Part shown: positions 1 through 6,291 of the stretch, one piece after another
Numbering within the stretch: position 1 is the first letter of the stretch
Layout of the letters: the number at the start of each line of letters is the position of its first letter
Origin: an uncultured Eubacteriales bacterium
GTDB lineage: Bacteria; Bacillota; Clostridia; Oscillospirales; Acutalibacteraceae
DNA length: 26,158 nucleotides
Assembly: GCA_900540235.1 (NCBI GenBank)
Contig: UQEY01000027.1
Coordinates: forward strand, 1-26,158
Direction: 5' to 3'
Made by a program: the position numbers and the translations under genes
The notes under the pieces: generated by a model
Databases searched by the model: none
What the model was told of the DNA's origin: nothing
Seen by the model: the letters and a program-made list of their open reading frames with translations, nothing else

Positions 1-1
1 T

Positions 2-49
2 GCCATTATGTTTAACCGGCAACGGCTAAAAGATTGTATGATAAATTAA
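2..49 (+). CDS. Possible 3' end of an upstream gene (partial)
   Basis: One frame is open from the left edge to a TAA at 47-49 and would encode a short tail ending in MFNRQRLKDCMIN. The other two forward frames stop earlier, at 13-15 and 25-27. The segment is too short to identify. It is listed only because a gene would be expected here, given how tightly packed the rest of the window is. The span could equally be non-coding leader DNA. Confidence 0.25.
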   Translation, partial: AIMFNRQRLKDCMIN

Positions 50-59
50 CAAAACAAAC

Positions 60-78
60 TGTTCGGAATTTCCGAACA
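60..78. promoter_or_regulatory. 19-bp perfect dyad, operator-like or short hairpin
   Basis: TGTTCGGAATTTCCGAACA is a perfect inverted repeat with two 9-base arms around one central base. It ends 24 bases before the start codon of the next gene and 10 bases before its ribosome binding site. There is no T-tract after it, so it is not a standard terminator. A DNA operator for a dimeric repressor is the simplest reading. As RNA it could form a 6-bp GTTCGG/CCGAAC stem with an AATTT loop. A weak -10-like TATGAT at 37-42 lies upstream but has no convincing -35. Confidence 0.45.
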
Positions 79-102
79 ACTGAAAATTAAAGGAGTTAAA
101 CT

Positions 103-345
103 ATGCTAAGTCATTGTTATAAGGACGCAAAAGCTTGTTGCCCTTTTTATCAGGAGCAGAAGCGAGAAAAAAACGGCACTATGTACATAAAATGTGAAAA
201 CCCCTTTGAAAAGGGGCGACCTGTTATGTTCTTTTCTAACGCTCAAAAAGGTGATAAATGGCTTAGCGACTTTTGTAACAGCATAGACGGTTGTAAAAAC
301 TGTGAAATGTACAAATTTATAATCAAACAAAAATATTTTAAATGA
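103..345 (+). CDS. Small cysteine-rich phage protein (80 aa)
   Basis: This gene starts at ATG 103 behind a strong site, AAAGGAG at 89-95, with seven bases between. The 80-residue product has seven cysteines: C5, C12, C13, C31, C58, C64 and C67. They form CCPFY and CKNCEMY clusters with a C-x5-C-x2-C spacing at the end. That pattern suggests a small zinc-binding or disulfide-stabilised fold, but no named domain is recognised. Short proteins with CPFY-type motifs are common just upstream of terminase genes in Firmicute phages. The stop codon is nine bases before the next start, so the two genes are probably co-transcribed. The function is unknown. Confidence 0.75.
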   Translation: MLSHCYKDAKACCPFYQEQKREKNGTMYIKCENPFEKGRPVMFFSNAQKGDKWLSDFCNSIDGCKNCEMYKFIIKQKYFK

Positions 346-354
346 GGTATTGAA

Positions 355-822
355 ATGAAGACTGCTATTATTATTTTAACGGCGGCTGTTTTTGCTATGC
401 TTTTAGCAAATTTAGCCGTAATGCTTATTAAACTTATTGAAAAAAAGACTCAAGAAGCATATCAAAATGGCTATGACTATGCTAATGATGTGTCTACTCG
501 AATGGCGCAGAATGAAGCAAGAAAATATCTTGCTCAAATGCTACAGTCATATAGCATTAAAGATGTTGTTTTTGCTAAAGATGATGTGTTCGTAGTCAAA
601 TGGAATGACGGCAAGGCAACTCATGTAAAGCGTAAAGAGGGCGAAGTTGATAACCCTTTCAAAGCGTTCTGCTATTGCTTGTTAAAGCAAATGTACGGTG
701 ATAACTGGAAAGCCATGTTTAAAAAATACGGCATAGTCGATACGCAAACAGGAGAAGATGAAAATGCGCCCGGAAATGATTGTGGTTCTTGTGACAGTGC
801 TAATAATACTGTGGAAGAATAA
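355..822 (+). CDS. Membrane-anchored phage protein upstream of terminase (155 aa)
   Basis: The start at 355 follows GAGG at 344-347, which overlaps the previous stop codon. Residues 3-28 are a continuous hydrophobic stretch (IIILTAAVFAMLLANLAVML), which looks like a single N-terminal membrane segment with the rest of the protein in the cytoplasm. A helical region follows. Around residues 75-110 is a segment of the type VVKWNDGKATHVKRKEGE...NPFKAFCYCLLKQMYG. It resembles a recurring uncharacterised phage family with a (V/N)DGT.T.VK strand pair followed by a helix. The acidic tail (about residues 133-155) contains NDCGSC. The gene ends shortly before a terminator, so it closes the upstream transcription unit. 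The function is unknown. Confidence 0.75.
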   Translation: MKTAIIILTAAVFAMLLANLAVMLIKLIEKKTQEAYQNGYDYANDVSTRMAQNEARKYLAQMLQSYSIKDVVFAKDDVFVVKWNDGKATHVKRKEGEVDNPFKAFCYCLLKQMYGDNWKAMFKKYGIVDTQTGEDENAPGNDCGSCDSANNTVEE

Positions 823-842
823 TTTTAGTGAATAGATAATTT

Positions 843-878
843 AAAGCTCTCACTTAACGGTGGGGGCTTTATTTTTTT
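843..878 (+). terminator. Rho-independent terminator before the packaging genes
   Basis: An 11-bp stem is formed by 843-853 (AAAGCTCTCAC) and 860-870 (GTGGGGGCTTT), with two G-U pairs and a six-base loop. A run of seven T (872-878) follows after one A. It lies 20 bases after the stop of the preceding gene and separates the two small genes from the terminase unit. Confidence 0.85.
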
Positions 879-885
879 GGCTTCA

Positions 886-898
886 AGGGTGTGACATT
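886..898 (+). repeat. Intergenic 13-mer AGGGTGTGACATT, copy 1
   Basis: This 13-base string occurs again, identically, at 5259-5271 in the gap before the scaffold gene. Its first ten bases recur at 24001-24010. It contains GTGACA, close to a -35 TTGACA, but no good -10 box stands at 16-18 bases in this copy. It may be a regulatory motif of the late genes; the role is unproven. Confidence 0.35.
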
Positions 899-940
899 TG
901 CACTTTTTAAAATGCTAAGGTTTTAAAGAGAGGTGAGTAA

Positions 941-1438
941 GTGAGCAAGATTAATTGGAAAGATATTGAAGCTGAATATGTAAGCAGTGAATTATCTTAT
1001 CGTGATATTGCGGAAAAATATAAAATTTCCGCTTCGAGAGTGTCTGCGGTAGGCAAAAAGCAAGGCTGGGTTAAAAAGCGAAATGATTATAGAGCAAATG
1101 TGGCGCAGGTCACATTACATAACGCACGCACGACTGATATTAAGAATAAATCGCAAAAACTTAATAATCTTATTGAAGCCGGTGATAAACTTTGCGAAGA
1201 AATAAACAAGGCGCTGAAAGACCCAAGCCAGCTTTATAGACAAATATTGCGAAATGCAAACGGTGCTGATTCGGTTAAAGTGACAAAAAAGCTTGATACA
1301 AAGGCTCTTAGGGACATAGCGTCAACGATATCTACAATGAATGAAACTATAAGAGCGCTTAACGATTTGACGGATGATGAAGATGACAAGAGCGTGACTA
1401 TTGAAATTATCGAGGGTAAAAAAGAATGGGCACAGTAA
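941..1438 (+). CDS. terS: Terminase small subunit
   Basis: This 165-residue protein probably recognises the packaging site on phage DNA and loads the large subunit. The start is GTG at 941, behind AGAGGTGAG at 929-937. Residues 6-45 (WKDIEAEYV...SYRDIAEKYKIS...VGKKQGW) form a helix-turn-helix. The pattern matches the N-terminal DNA-binding domain of Firmicute phage small terminases (PF10668-like: W..I..EY.....SYR.LAEKY..S). The middle is helical (residues 60-150), as expected for an oligomerising core, and the tail is acidic. The stop codon lies 13 bases inside the next gene, which has the Walker motifs of a large terminase. That confirms the assignment and suggests translational coupling. 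Confidence 0.88.
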   Translation: MSKINWKDIEAEYVSSELSYRDIAEKYKISASRVSAVGKKQGWVKKRNDYRANVAQVTLHNARTTDIKNKSQKLNNLIEAGDKLCEEINKALKDPSQLYRQILRNANGADSVKVTKKLDTKALRDIASTISTMNETIRALNDLTDDEDDKSVTIEIIEGKKEWAQ

Positions 1439-2838
1439 AATTACAACTCGATTTCTCGCAAGCAAACCCAAAACAGCAGCAGGCATTGGAAGATAAGCAT
1501 AAATATATCGGTTACGGCGGTGCTCGTGGCGGCGGCAAGAGCTGGTTTGTAAGAGTTAAAGCTATTCTGCTTGCCGTGTTTTATGCAGGAATTAAAATAT
1601 TAATTGTTCGACAGACTTATCCTGAGCTTATGAATAACCATATTCGTGAAATGAGAAAAATGCTCAATAAGTTTGCAAAATATGTTGATAAGGAAAAAAT
1701 ATTTTATTTCCCAAACGGTAGCACAATTCAGTTCATGTACTGCCGCAACGACGCAGACCTTGACCGATTCCAAGGCACGGAATTTGATGTTATTTTCATT
1801 GACGAGGCAACGCATTTGACGGAGTACCAAATAAAAACTATAGCACTATGTATGCGTGGTGCTAACGAGTTTCCTAAAAGAATATACTTCACTACTAACC
1901 CCGGCGGAGCATCACATCATTATTTTAAGCGAATTTTTATTGATAAGGACTATTTGCCTGATGAAAACCCGGAAGATTATTCGTTTATCCAAGCACTTGT
2001 TACGGATAATATCGCTCTTATGGCAAAACAGCCTGAGTATTTGCAACAGCTTGAAAATTTACCCGAAAAGCAAAAGAGAATGTTTCTTTACGGCTTATGG
2101 GATGTTGCCGACGGAATGTTCTTTGAAGATTTTCGTGTCGGCACAAAAGAGCAGCAAAAAACAGGCGAATACACGCATGTTATTGAGCCTTTTGAAATTC
2201 CGCCTAATTGGACTGTTTACCGTTCGTTTGACTGGGGATATCATAAGCCTTTTTCGGTTGGTTGGTGGGCTGTAGATTATGACGGCACGCTATACCGAAT
2301 AATAGAACTATACGGCTGTGTGAAGAATGAAGCAAACGAGGGCTTGCAGTGGGACCCGCAACAAGTTTTTCAAAGGGTAAAGAAAATTGAAACAACGCAT
2401 AGGTGGCTAAAAGGCAAAAACATAATCGGTATTGCTGACCCGGCAATATGGCAAAAGACAACAGGTATCAGTATATATGATGTTGCCGCCCAAAACGGTG
2501 TTTATTTTCAAAAAGGTGATAACAACCGTATTGCAGGCTGGCAGCAGGTGCATTATAGATTTTCTTTCGGTGCTAACGGCAGACCGAGAATGTATATTTT
2601 CAATACTTGCAAAAGCACTATAAGAACTTTGCCTACGCTTCAATATGACGAACACCAAGTGGAAGACCTTGACACCGACGGCGAAGACCATATTGCTGAT
2701 GAAATTAGGTATATGTGTAATAAGTTACCTATCAAGCCGCTTAAGAGTAAGCCTGTAAAAGAGCTTGAAGACGACCCACTCAATCAGCGTGGAGAGTATA
2801 GAAGCAGTATGAACAGCTACGGTATCACAATTTATTAA
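1426..2838 (+). CDS. terL: Terminase large subunit (ATPase/nuclease)
   Basis: This is the motor that pumps phage DNA into the prohead and cuts it. The 470-residue length is normal. Residues 31-39 are a Walker A loop (GGARGGGKS). Residues 122-128 are Walker B with the catalytic acid (VIFIDEA, D126/E127). A TTNPGG coupling motif lies near residues 156-161. The C-terminal half has the RNase H-like nuclease acids: D269 in FDWGYHKPF, D338 in GIADPAIW and D425 in DHIADEIRY. The order fits Terminase_6-type proteins (PF03237/PF17289). Translation begins inside the end of the small subunit gene with a weak GAGGG site, so coupling is likely. Confidence 0.96.
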   Translation: MGTVKLQLDFSQANPKQQQALEDKHKYIGYGGARGGGKSWFVRVKAILLAVFYAGIKILIVRQTYPELMNNHIREMRKMLNKFAKYVDKEKIFYFPNGSTIQFMYCRNDADLDRFQGTEFDVIFIDEATHLTEYQIKTIALCMRGANEFPKRIYFTTNPGGASHHYFKRIFIDKDYLPDENPEDYSFIQALVTDNIALMAKQPEYLQQLENLPEKQKRMFLYGLWDVADGMFFEDFRVGTKEQQKTGEYTHVIEPFEIPPNWTVYRSFDWGYHKPFSVGWWAVDYDGTLYRIIELYGCVKNEANEGLQWDPQQVFQRVKKIETTHRWLKGKNIIGIADPAIWQKTTGISIYDVAAQNGVYFQKGDNNRIAGWQQVHYRFSFGANGRPRMYIFNTCKSTIRTLPTLQYDEHQVEDLDTDGEDHIADEIRYMCNKLPIKPLKSKPVKELEDDPLNQRGEYRSSMNSYGITIY

Positions 2839-2849
2839 GGAGATTTTTT

Positions 2850-4934
2850 ATGAAAAAATATGAAAACCCAAAGAATAAAACAAATGACAATATAGTTAAC
2901 GAAGTAATGCAGCAGGCAGACAATGAAAATAAGCCTGCATTAAATTCATTCGGTGAAAGAAACGGCTTAAAGCTTAGAGAAAACAGCAAGCAAAACCGCC
3001 GTTTGAATGTTATAGGCAAAAAAGAAATAAGAAATGCAAGAGAAACACTGCAAAAATACAAGCAGGAAAAGCAGTCGCTTGAAAACAGAATAGTTGCTAA
3101 TGAGGAATGGTGGAAAATTCATAACTGGGAGCAAATCAAGAAAAAGGACGCTTATAACTCAGAGGGTAAACAGAACCCAAATGGTATTGAAACACCGTCT
3201 TCATCAGCTTGGCTGTTTAATTCAATAACAAATAAAATTGCTGATTTTTCCGACAATTATCCCGAAGCAAATATCAGAGCAAGGACTAACCCTGATGTGC
3301 AAGAAGCGGAAAGGCTTAGGAATGTTATTCCTATGATACTCAAACGCAATAAATATTACAAAACATATATCGCTGATGTATCGGAAAAAAGTAAAAGCGG
3401 TACAGGTATTACCTATGTCGGTTGGAATAAAAGCAAAGACGGCATAGGTGATGTAGAAATTCAAAATATTAATATTCTCTCTATATTTTGGCAGGGTGGT
3501 ATCTCTGATATTCAAAAGAGCCGAAATGTATTTACTGTGGAACTTATTGATACCGATTTGCTTAAAAGTCAATATCCATACCTAAGTGAAGAAATATCGA
3601 GTGACAGTCACACCGAACTAAAAGAATATTTGTATGAAGATTATGTCGACACAACAGAAAAAAGTCTGGTGATTGATTGGTACTACAAAAAGGACGGCAA
3701 GCTTCATTATTGTAAATTCGTCAATGATGTTGTGCTTTTTGCTACTGAAAACGAGCCTGACGAATATCCGAACGGACTTTATGATGACGGAAAATATCCG
3801 TTTGTATTTGATGTCCTTTTTCCTATGCAGGGTAGTATTGCAGGCTTTGGCTTTATTGATGTTGGCAAGCAACCGCAGGAATATGTTGACAAAATGGATG
3901 CCGGAATACTCCAAAATGTATTGATGAATTCAAACCCTCGATATTTTAACAATAGAGAGGGCGGAATAAACAAAGAACAGTTTTTAGATTGGACTGAGCC
4001 ATTTGTTGAAACTAATGGTAACCTCGGTCAGGATGAATTAAGGGAAATTAATGTTAAAAGTCTTGATAGTGCAGTATTTACTCAGCGTGACAGCAAAATT
4101 AATGAAATAAAAGAAGTAACGGCAAACCGTGATGTTTCAACAGGCGGTACAACGAGTGGTGTTACTGCCGCAAGCGCTATTTCGGCACTTATAGAAACAG
4201 GCTCGAAAGTAAGCAGGCTTGCAATTAAAGGCACATATGACGCTTTTGAAGATATGATTTATCTTGTAATTGAGCGTATTCGTCAGTTCTATACTTTGCC
4301 ACGATATATAAGAATTGAGGGCGAAGACGGAAGTGAAACATTTAACACATACGATAACGGCAATTTACAAGTTCAGGAAAGACAAGCTATCAATGGTGAT
4401 ACTGCACAGTATCTTCCTGAGTTTGATATTGAAATAGCGGCGCAAAAAGCTTCGCCGTACAGCAAGGCGGCTCAAAATGAACTTGCTTTGCAGTTGTATA
4501 ACGCAGGCTTCTTTAACCCTCAAAATACCGACCAATCACTTGCTTGTCTTAGCATAATGGACTTTGACCATAAAAGTGATGTTGTAGCGCAAATTCAAAA
4601 AAACGGTACATTGCTTGATTCACTCCAACAGGCACAAATGCAGTTGCAGCAGGCACAGCAAGATTTGACCCAATTACAAGAGGAAAATCAAAAGCTGAAA
4701 GTAATGTGCGACTTGAATATTGACGGCAGTAACCTTACAGGAATGAAAGGACAGCAGAAAACGAGCGGCAATATGCAACAAGTGAACGGTAATGTGCAGC
4801 AGGCTTCAAGAAGCGGCAGTAACAATATGCAAAGCACAAAGCCGCAGGGTGCGCAAACAGTGAAAGCAAGTACAAACGGCTCTCTTGCTGAGCAATCGGC
4901 ACAAAAGGCTAATGAATCTGCAACACCAAGGTAG
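2850..4934 (+). CDS. Portal protein, P22/N4 type
   Basis: This forms the dodecameric ring at the capsid vertex through which DNA enters and leaves. It starts at 2850 behind AAGGAG. The 694-residue size is close to that of P22-type portals (about 700) and well above that of HK97-type portals. The core at residues 75-330 resembles the P22_portal family (PF16510): a WxxI..W start, SSSAWLFNSITNKIADFSDNYPEA, then alternating strand and helix. Residues about 588-630 form a glutamine-rich coiled coil (LQQAQMQLQQAQQDL...), matching the helical barrel of P22-like portals. The last 65 residues are a disordered Q/S/N-rich tail. Its position directly after the terminase and before scaffold and capsid supports the call. 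Confidence 0.92.
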   Translation: MKKYENPKNKTNDNIVNEVMQQADNENKPALNSFGERNGLKLRENSKQNRRLNVIGKKEIRNARETLQKYKQEKQSLENRIVANEEWWKIHNWEQIKKKDAYNSEGKQNPNGIETPSSSAWLFNSITNKIADFSDNYPEANIRARTNPDVQEAERLRNVIPMILKRNKYYKTYIADVSEKSKSGTGITYVGWNKSKDGIGDVEIQNINILSIFWQGGISDIQKSRNVFTVELIDTDLLKSQYPYLSEEISSDSHTELKEYLYEDYVDTTEKSLVIDWYYKKDGKLHYCKFVNDVVLFATENEPDEYPNGLYDDGKYPFVFDVLFPMQGSIAGFGFIDVGKQPQEYVDKMDAGILQNVLMNSNPRYFNNREGGINKEQFLDWTEPFVETNGNLGQDELREINVKSLDSAVFTQRDSKINEIKEVTANRDVSTGGTTSGVTAASAISALIETGSKVSRLAIKGTYDAFEDMIYLVIERIRQFYTLPRYIRIEGEDGSETFNTYDNGNLQVQERQAINGDTAQYLPEFDIEIAAQKASPYSKAAQNELALQLYNAGFFNPQNTDQSLACLSIMDFDHKSDVVAQIQKNGTLLDSLQQAQMQLQQAQQDLTQLQEENQKLKVMCDLNIDGSNLTGMKGQQKTSGNMQQVNGNVQQASRSGSNNMQSTKPQGAQTVKASTNGSLAEQSAQKANESATPR

Positions 4935-4939
4935 AAAAT

Positions 4940-5260
4940 ATGACGGAAATTACATTCATAAAAAGTAAAAACAGTTTTGAACTGAAAGTTGAGGGTCACA
5001 GCGGCTATGCTGAAAAAGGCAAAGACATAGCATGTGCCGGAGCTTCAACACTTGTAGTATCTCTTGCAAATATGCTTGAAGAAAGTGGCTTTAAATTCAA
5101 AATACCGCCGCTGGTAATTATTAAAGAGGGATATGCACTTATTTGTGCTTATCCTAAAAAGCAATACTTTAGAGAAATTGAAGCGGTATTCACAACAATA
5201 ATGTGCGGCTTTAAATGGCTATCGGAAGAATTTAACGAAAATATAAAATTTTGCAATTAG
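4940..5260 (+). CDS. prp: Phage-encoded Prp-like cysteine protease (head maturation)
   Basis: The 106-residue product has the size and motif of ribosomal-processing cysteine protease Prp. Residues 19-36 read GHSGYAEKGKDIACAGAS, placing the catalytic pair at H20 and C32. That is the same 12-residue spacing as H22/C34 in the Staphylococcus aureus enzyme. In Firmicutes, Prp removes a short N-terminal extension from ribosomal protein L27; in staphylococcal phage 80alpha it also trims scaffold and capsid proteins. Here the gene sits five bases after the portal stop and just before scaffold and capsid, and both of those carry a QLFA|D site. I therefore infer that it matures the head and replaces the unrelated protease common in other phages. 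A secondary effect on host L27 is possible but not shown. Confidence 0.93.
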   Translation: MTEITFIKSKNSFELKVEGHSGYAEKGKDIACAGASTLVVSLANMLEESGFKFKIPPLVIIKEGYALICAYPKKQYFREIEAVFTTIMCGFKWLSEEFNENIKFCN

Positions 5261-5271
5261 GGTGTGACATT
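5259..5271 (+). repeat. Intergenic 13-mer AGGGTGTGACATT, copy 2
   Basis: This is identical to 886-898. It begins inside the protease stop codon and leads the 100-base gap before the scaffold gene. GTGACA at 5264-5269 is followed 19 bases later by TATTAT (5289-5294), a possible but over-spaced promoter. Its function is unproven. Confidence 0.35.
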
Positions 5272-5307
5272 GATTAATTCGCCTTTGATATTATTTTGGT
5301 AAGAGCC

Positions 5308-5322
5308 GTGGGCTTAACCCAC
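5308..5322 (+). promoter_or_regulatory. RNA hairpin 1 in scaffold leader, CTTAA loop
   Basis: GTGGG (5308-5312) pairs with CCCAC (5318-5322) around a CTTAA loop. The T-tract expected of a terminator is missing. A second hairpin with the same loop follows 13 bases later. The element is probably an RNA structure or protein-binding site in the leader of the scaffold gene; its function is inferred only. Confidence 0.45.
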
Positions 5323-5335
5323 AGATTATAGATTC

Positions 5336-5350
5336 GCTGACTTAATCAGC
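5336..5350 (+). promoter_or_regulatory. RNA hairpin 2 in scaffold leader, CTTAA loop
   Basis: GCTGA (5336-5340) pairs with TCAGC (5346-5350) around CTTAA, the same loop as in the preceding hairpin. Its 3' arm directly abuts the scaffold Shine-Dalgarno sequence (AGAGG, 5351-5355), so it could influence ribosome access. It is short and may be only moderately stable. Confidence 0.45.
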
Positions 5351-5360
5351 AGAGGTATTT

Positions 5361-6257
5361 ATGAAAAAATATGACATTCAGTTATTTGCCGACGGTACAG
5401 GAGCGGCTACTGCAGGAGCTGACGGCGGAGTAGGCACATCAACTGACAATACGGCAAATATTGAAACAGGTAATGCAGCAGGCACTAATGACGACAGTCA
5501 AGATAGAAAAAGTTTTGACGAATTAGTTAAAGGTGAATATAAGAGCGATTACCAAAAAGCTATTGAAAAAACTCTTAATAAGCGAATGATCCGTGCAAAT
5601 GCGCAAATTCAGGAAGCTGAAATATTCAAAAATAAAGTTTTGCCGGCTATGGAAAAATTTGCCGCTAAATACGGCATTAACGACCCTAACGATATTGATT
5701 CGATTGTTTCGGCAATAGACAGAGATAATTCGTTTTATGAAGATATTGCTATGGAACGAGGAGTATCGGTTGAGCAGGCAAAAGAGCTTGTTCAGGCGGA
5801 ACGAATTATTAAGCAGAATGAAATAAGACAGCGTAACGAAGCCCAACAAGCGGCTTTTCGTAATCAATATAACGGTTGGGTTCAGGAAGCCGAGGCACTT
5901 AAAGAATTTTATCCTGACTTTAATTTTGAAGTGGAAAGTGATAATGCTGAATTTCGCAAATGGCTTAACTACGGTATGAGCGTTAAAGACGCTTATGAAT
6001 TCATCCACCGTGACGACCTTATGGGTAGTGCTATGAATTATGCGTATAACCAAAGTAAACAAGATTTTGCCGACACTGCGAGGGCAAACGCTAACAGACC
6101 GATTGAAAACGGTACTTCAAGTCAGCAACCCTCTAATTATCACGGTTTAACTTTTGACAAGTTAAATCAAAAACAAATCAGACAATTAATGACAGCTGCA
6201 AGTAAGGGCGAAAGTATTGACGAAAATAACTTTATGAAGTTTTTGACGGACAATTAA
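5361..6257 (+). CDS. Capsid scaffold protein with N-terminal Prp site
   Basis: This acidic, mostly helical 298-residue protein lies between the protease and the major capsid protein, the usual place for a scaffold, which shapes the prohead and then leaves. It starts at 5361 behind AGAGG. Residues 2-11 read KKYDIQLFAD, matching the Prp recognition segment of L27 (LNLQFFA then S), so cleavage after A10 is predicted. A low-complexity Gly/Ala/Thr/Asn stretch follows (residues 11-45). Residues about 55-175 form long charged helices suitable for a coiled coil. The C-terminal 40 residues (GLTFDKLNQKQIRQLMTAA...NFMKFLTDN) look like a small capsid-binding helical domain. Identification rests on position, composition and the shared cleavage site. 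Confidence 0.85.
   Translation: MKKYDIQLFADGTGAATAGADGGVGTSTDNTANIETGNAAGTNDDSQDRKSFDELVKGEYKSDYQKAIEKTLNKRMIRANAQIQEAEIFKNKVLPAMEKFAAKYGINDPNDIDSIVSAIDRDNSFYEDIAMERGVSVEQAKELVQAERIIKQNEIRQRNEAQQAAFRNQYNGWVQEAEALKEFYPDFNFEVESDNAEFRKWLNYGMSVKDAYEFIHRDDLMGSAMNYAYNQSKQDFADTARANANRPIENGTSSQQPSNYHGLTFDKLNQKQIRQLMTAASKGESIDENNFMKFLTDN
5388..5393 (+). other. Predicted Prp cleavage site in scaffold (A10|D11)
   Basis: The codons for A10 and D11 lie in the segment YDIQLFA|DG. Cleavage is inferred from similarity to the L27 Prp site and from the matching segment in the capsid protein. Confidence 0.75.
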
Positions 6258-6265
6258 TTGATTCA

Positions 6266-6287
6266 CTCCTTACTTGGGTATAAGGAG
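6266..6287 (+). promoter_or_regulatory. Hairpin sequestering the capsid gene Shine-Dalgarno sequence
   Basis: CTCCTTA (6266-6272) is perfectly complementary to TAAGGAG (6281-6287), with an eight-base loop. The 3' arm is the ribosome binding site of the capsid gene, four bases before its ATG at 6292. The hairpin begins nine bases after the scaffold stop codon (6255-6257). A ribosome terminating there would cover the 5' arm and free the site. This suggests translational coupling of capsid to scaffold synthesis. Confidence 0.6.
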
Positions 6288-6291
6288 AATT

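Noticed and set aside
1..48. Possible promoter with TATGAT at 37-42
   Set aside because: No acceptable -35 hexamer stands 16-18 bases upstream, and single -10-like strings are common in AT-rich DNA.
5270..5302. Mini reading frame starting TTG after the 13-mer (10 codons), possible leader peptide
   Set aside because: The other 13-mer copy has a TTG frame of different length and spacing. There is no codon pattern or conservation to support translation.
5308..5350. Reading the paired hairpins before the scaffold gene as terminators
   Set aside because: Neither stem is followed by a T-tract, and both stems are only five base pairs.
5523..6062. Long reverse-strand open frame (179 codons) opposite the scaffold gene
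   Set aside because: It is antisense to a well-supported gene with a strong ribosome site, is rich in Phe/Ile/Arg as expected from a reverse frame of AT-rich coding DNA, and resembles no known protein.
6274..6291. Upstream TTG start for the capsid gene
   Set aside because: It lies within the hairpin loop and has no ribosome site. ATG 6292 follows AAGGAG at proper distance.
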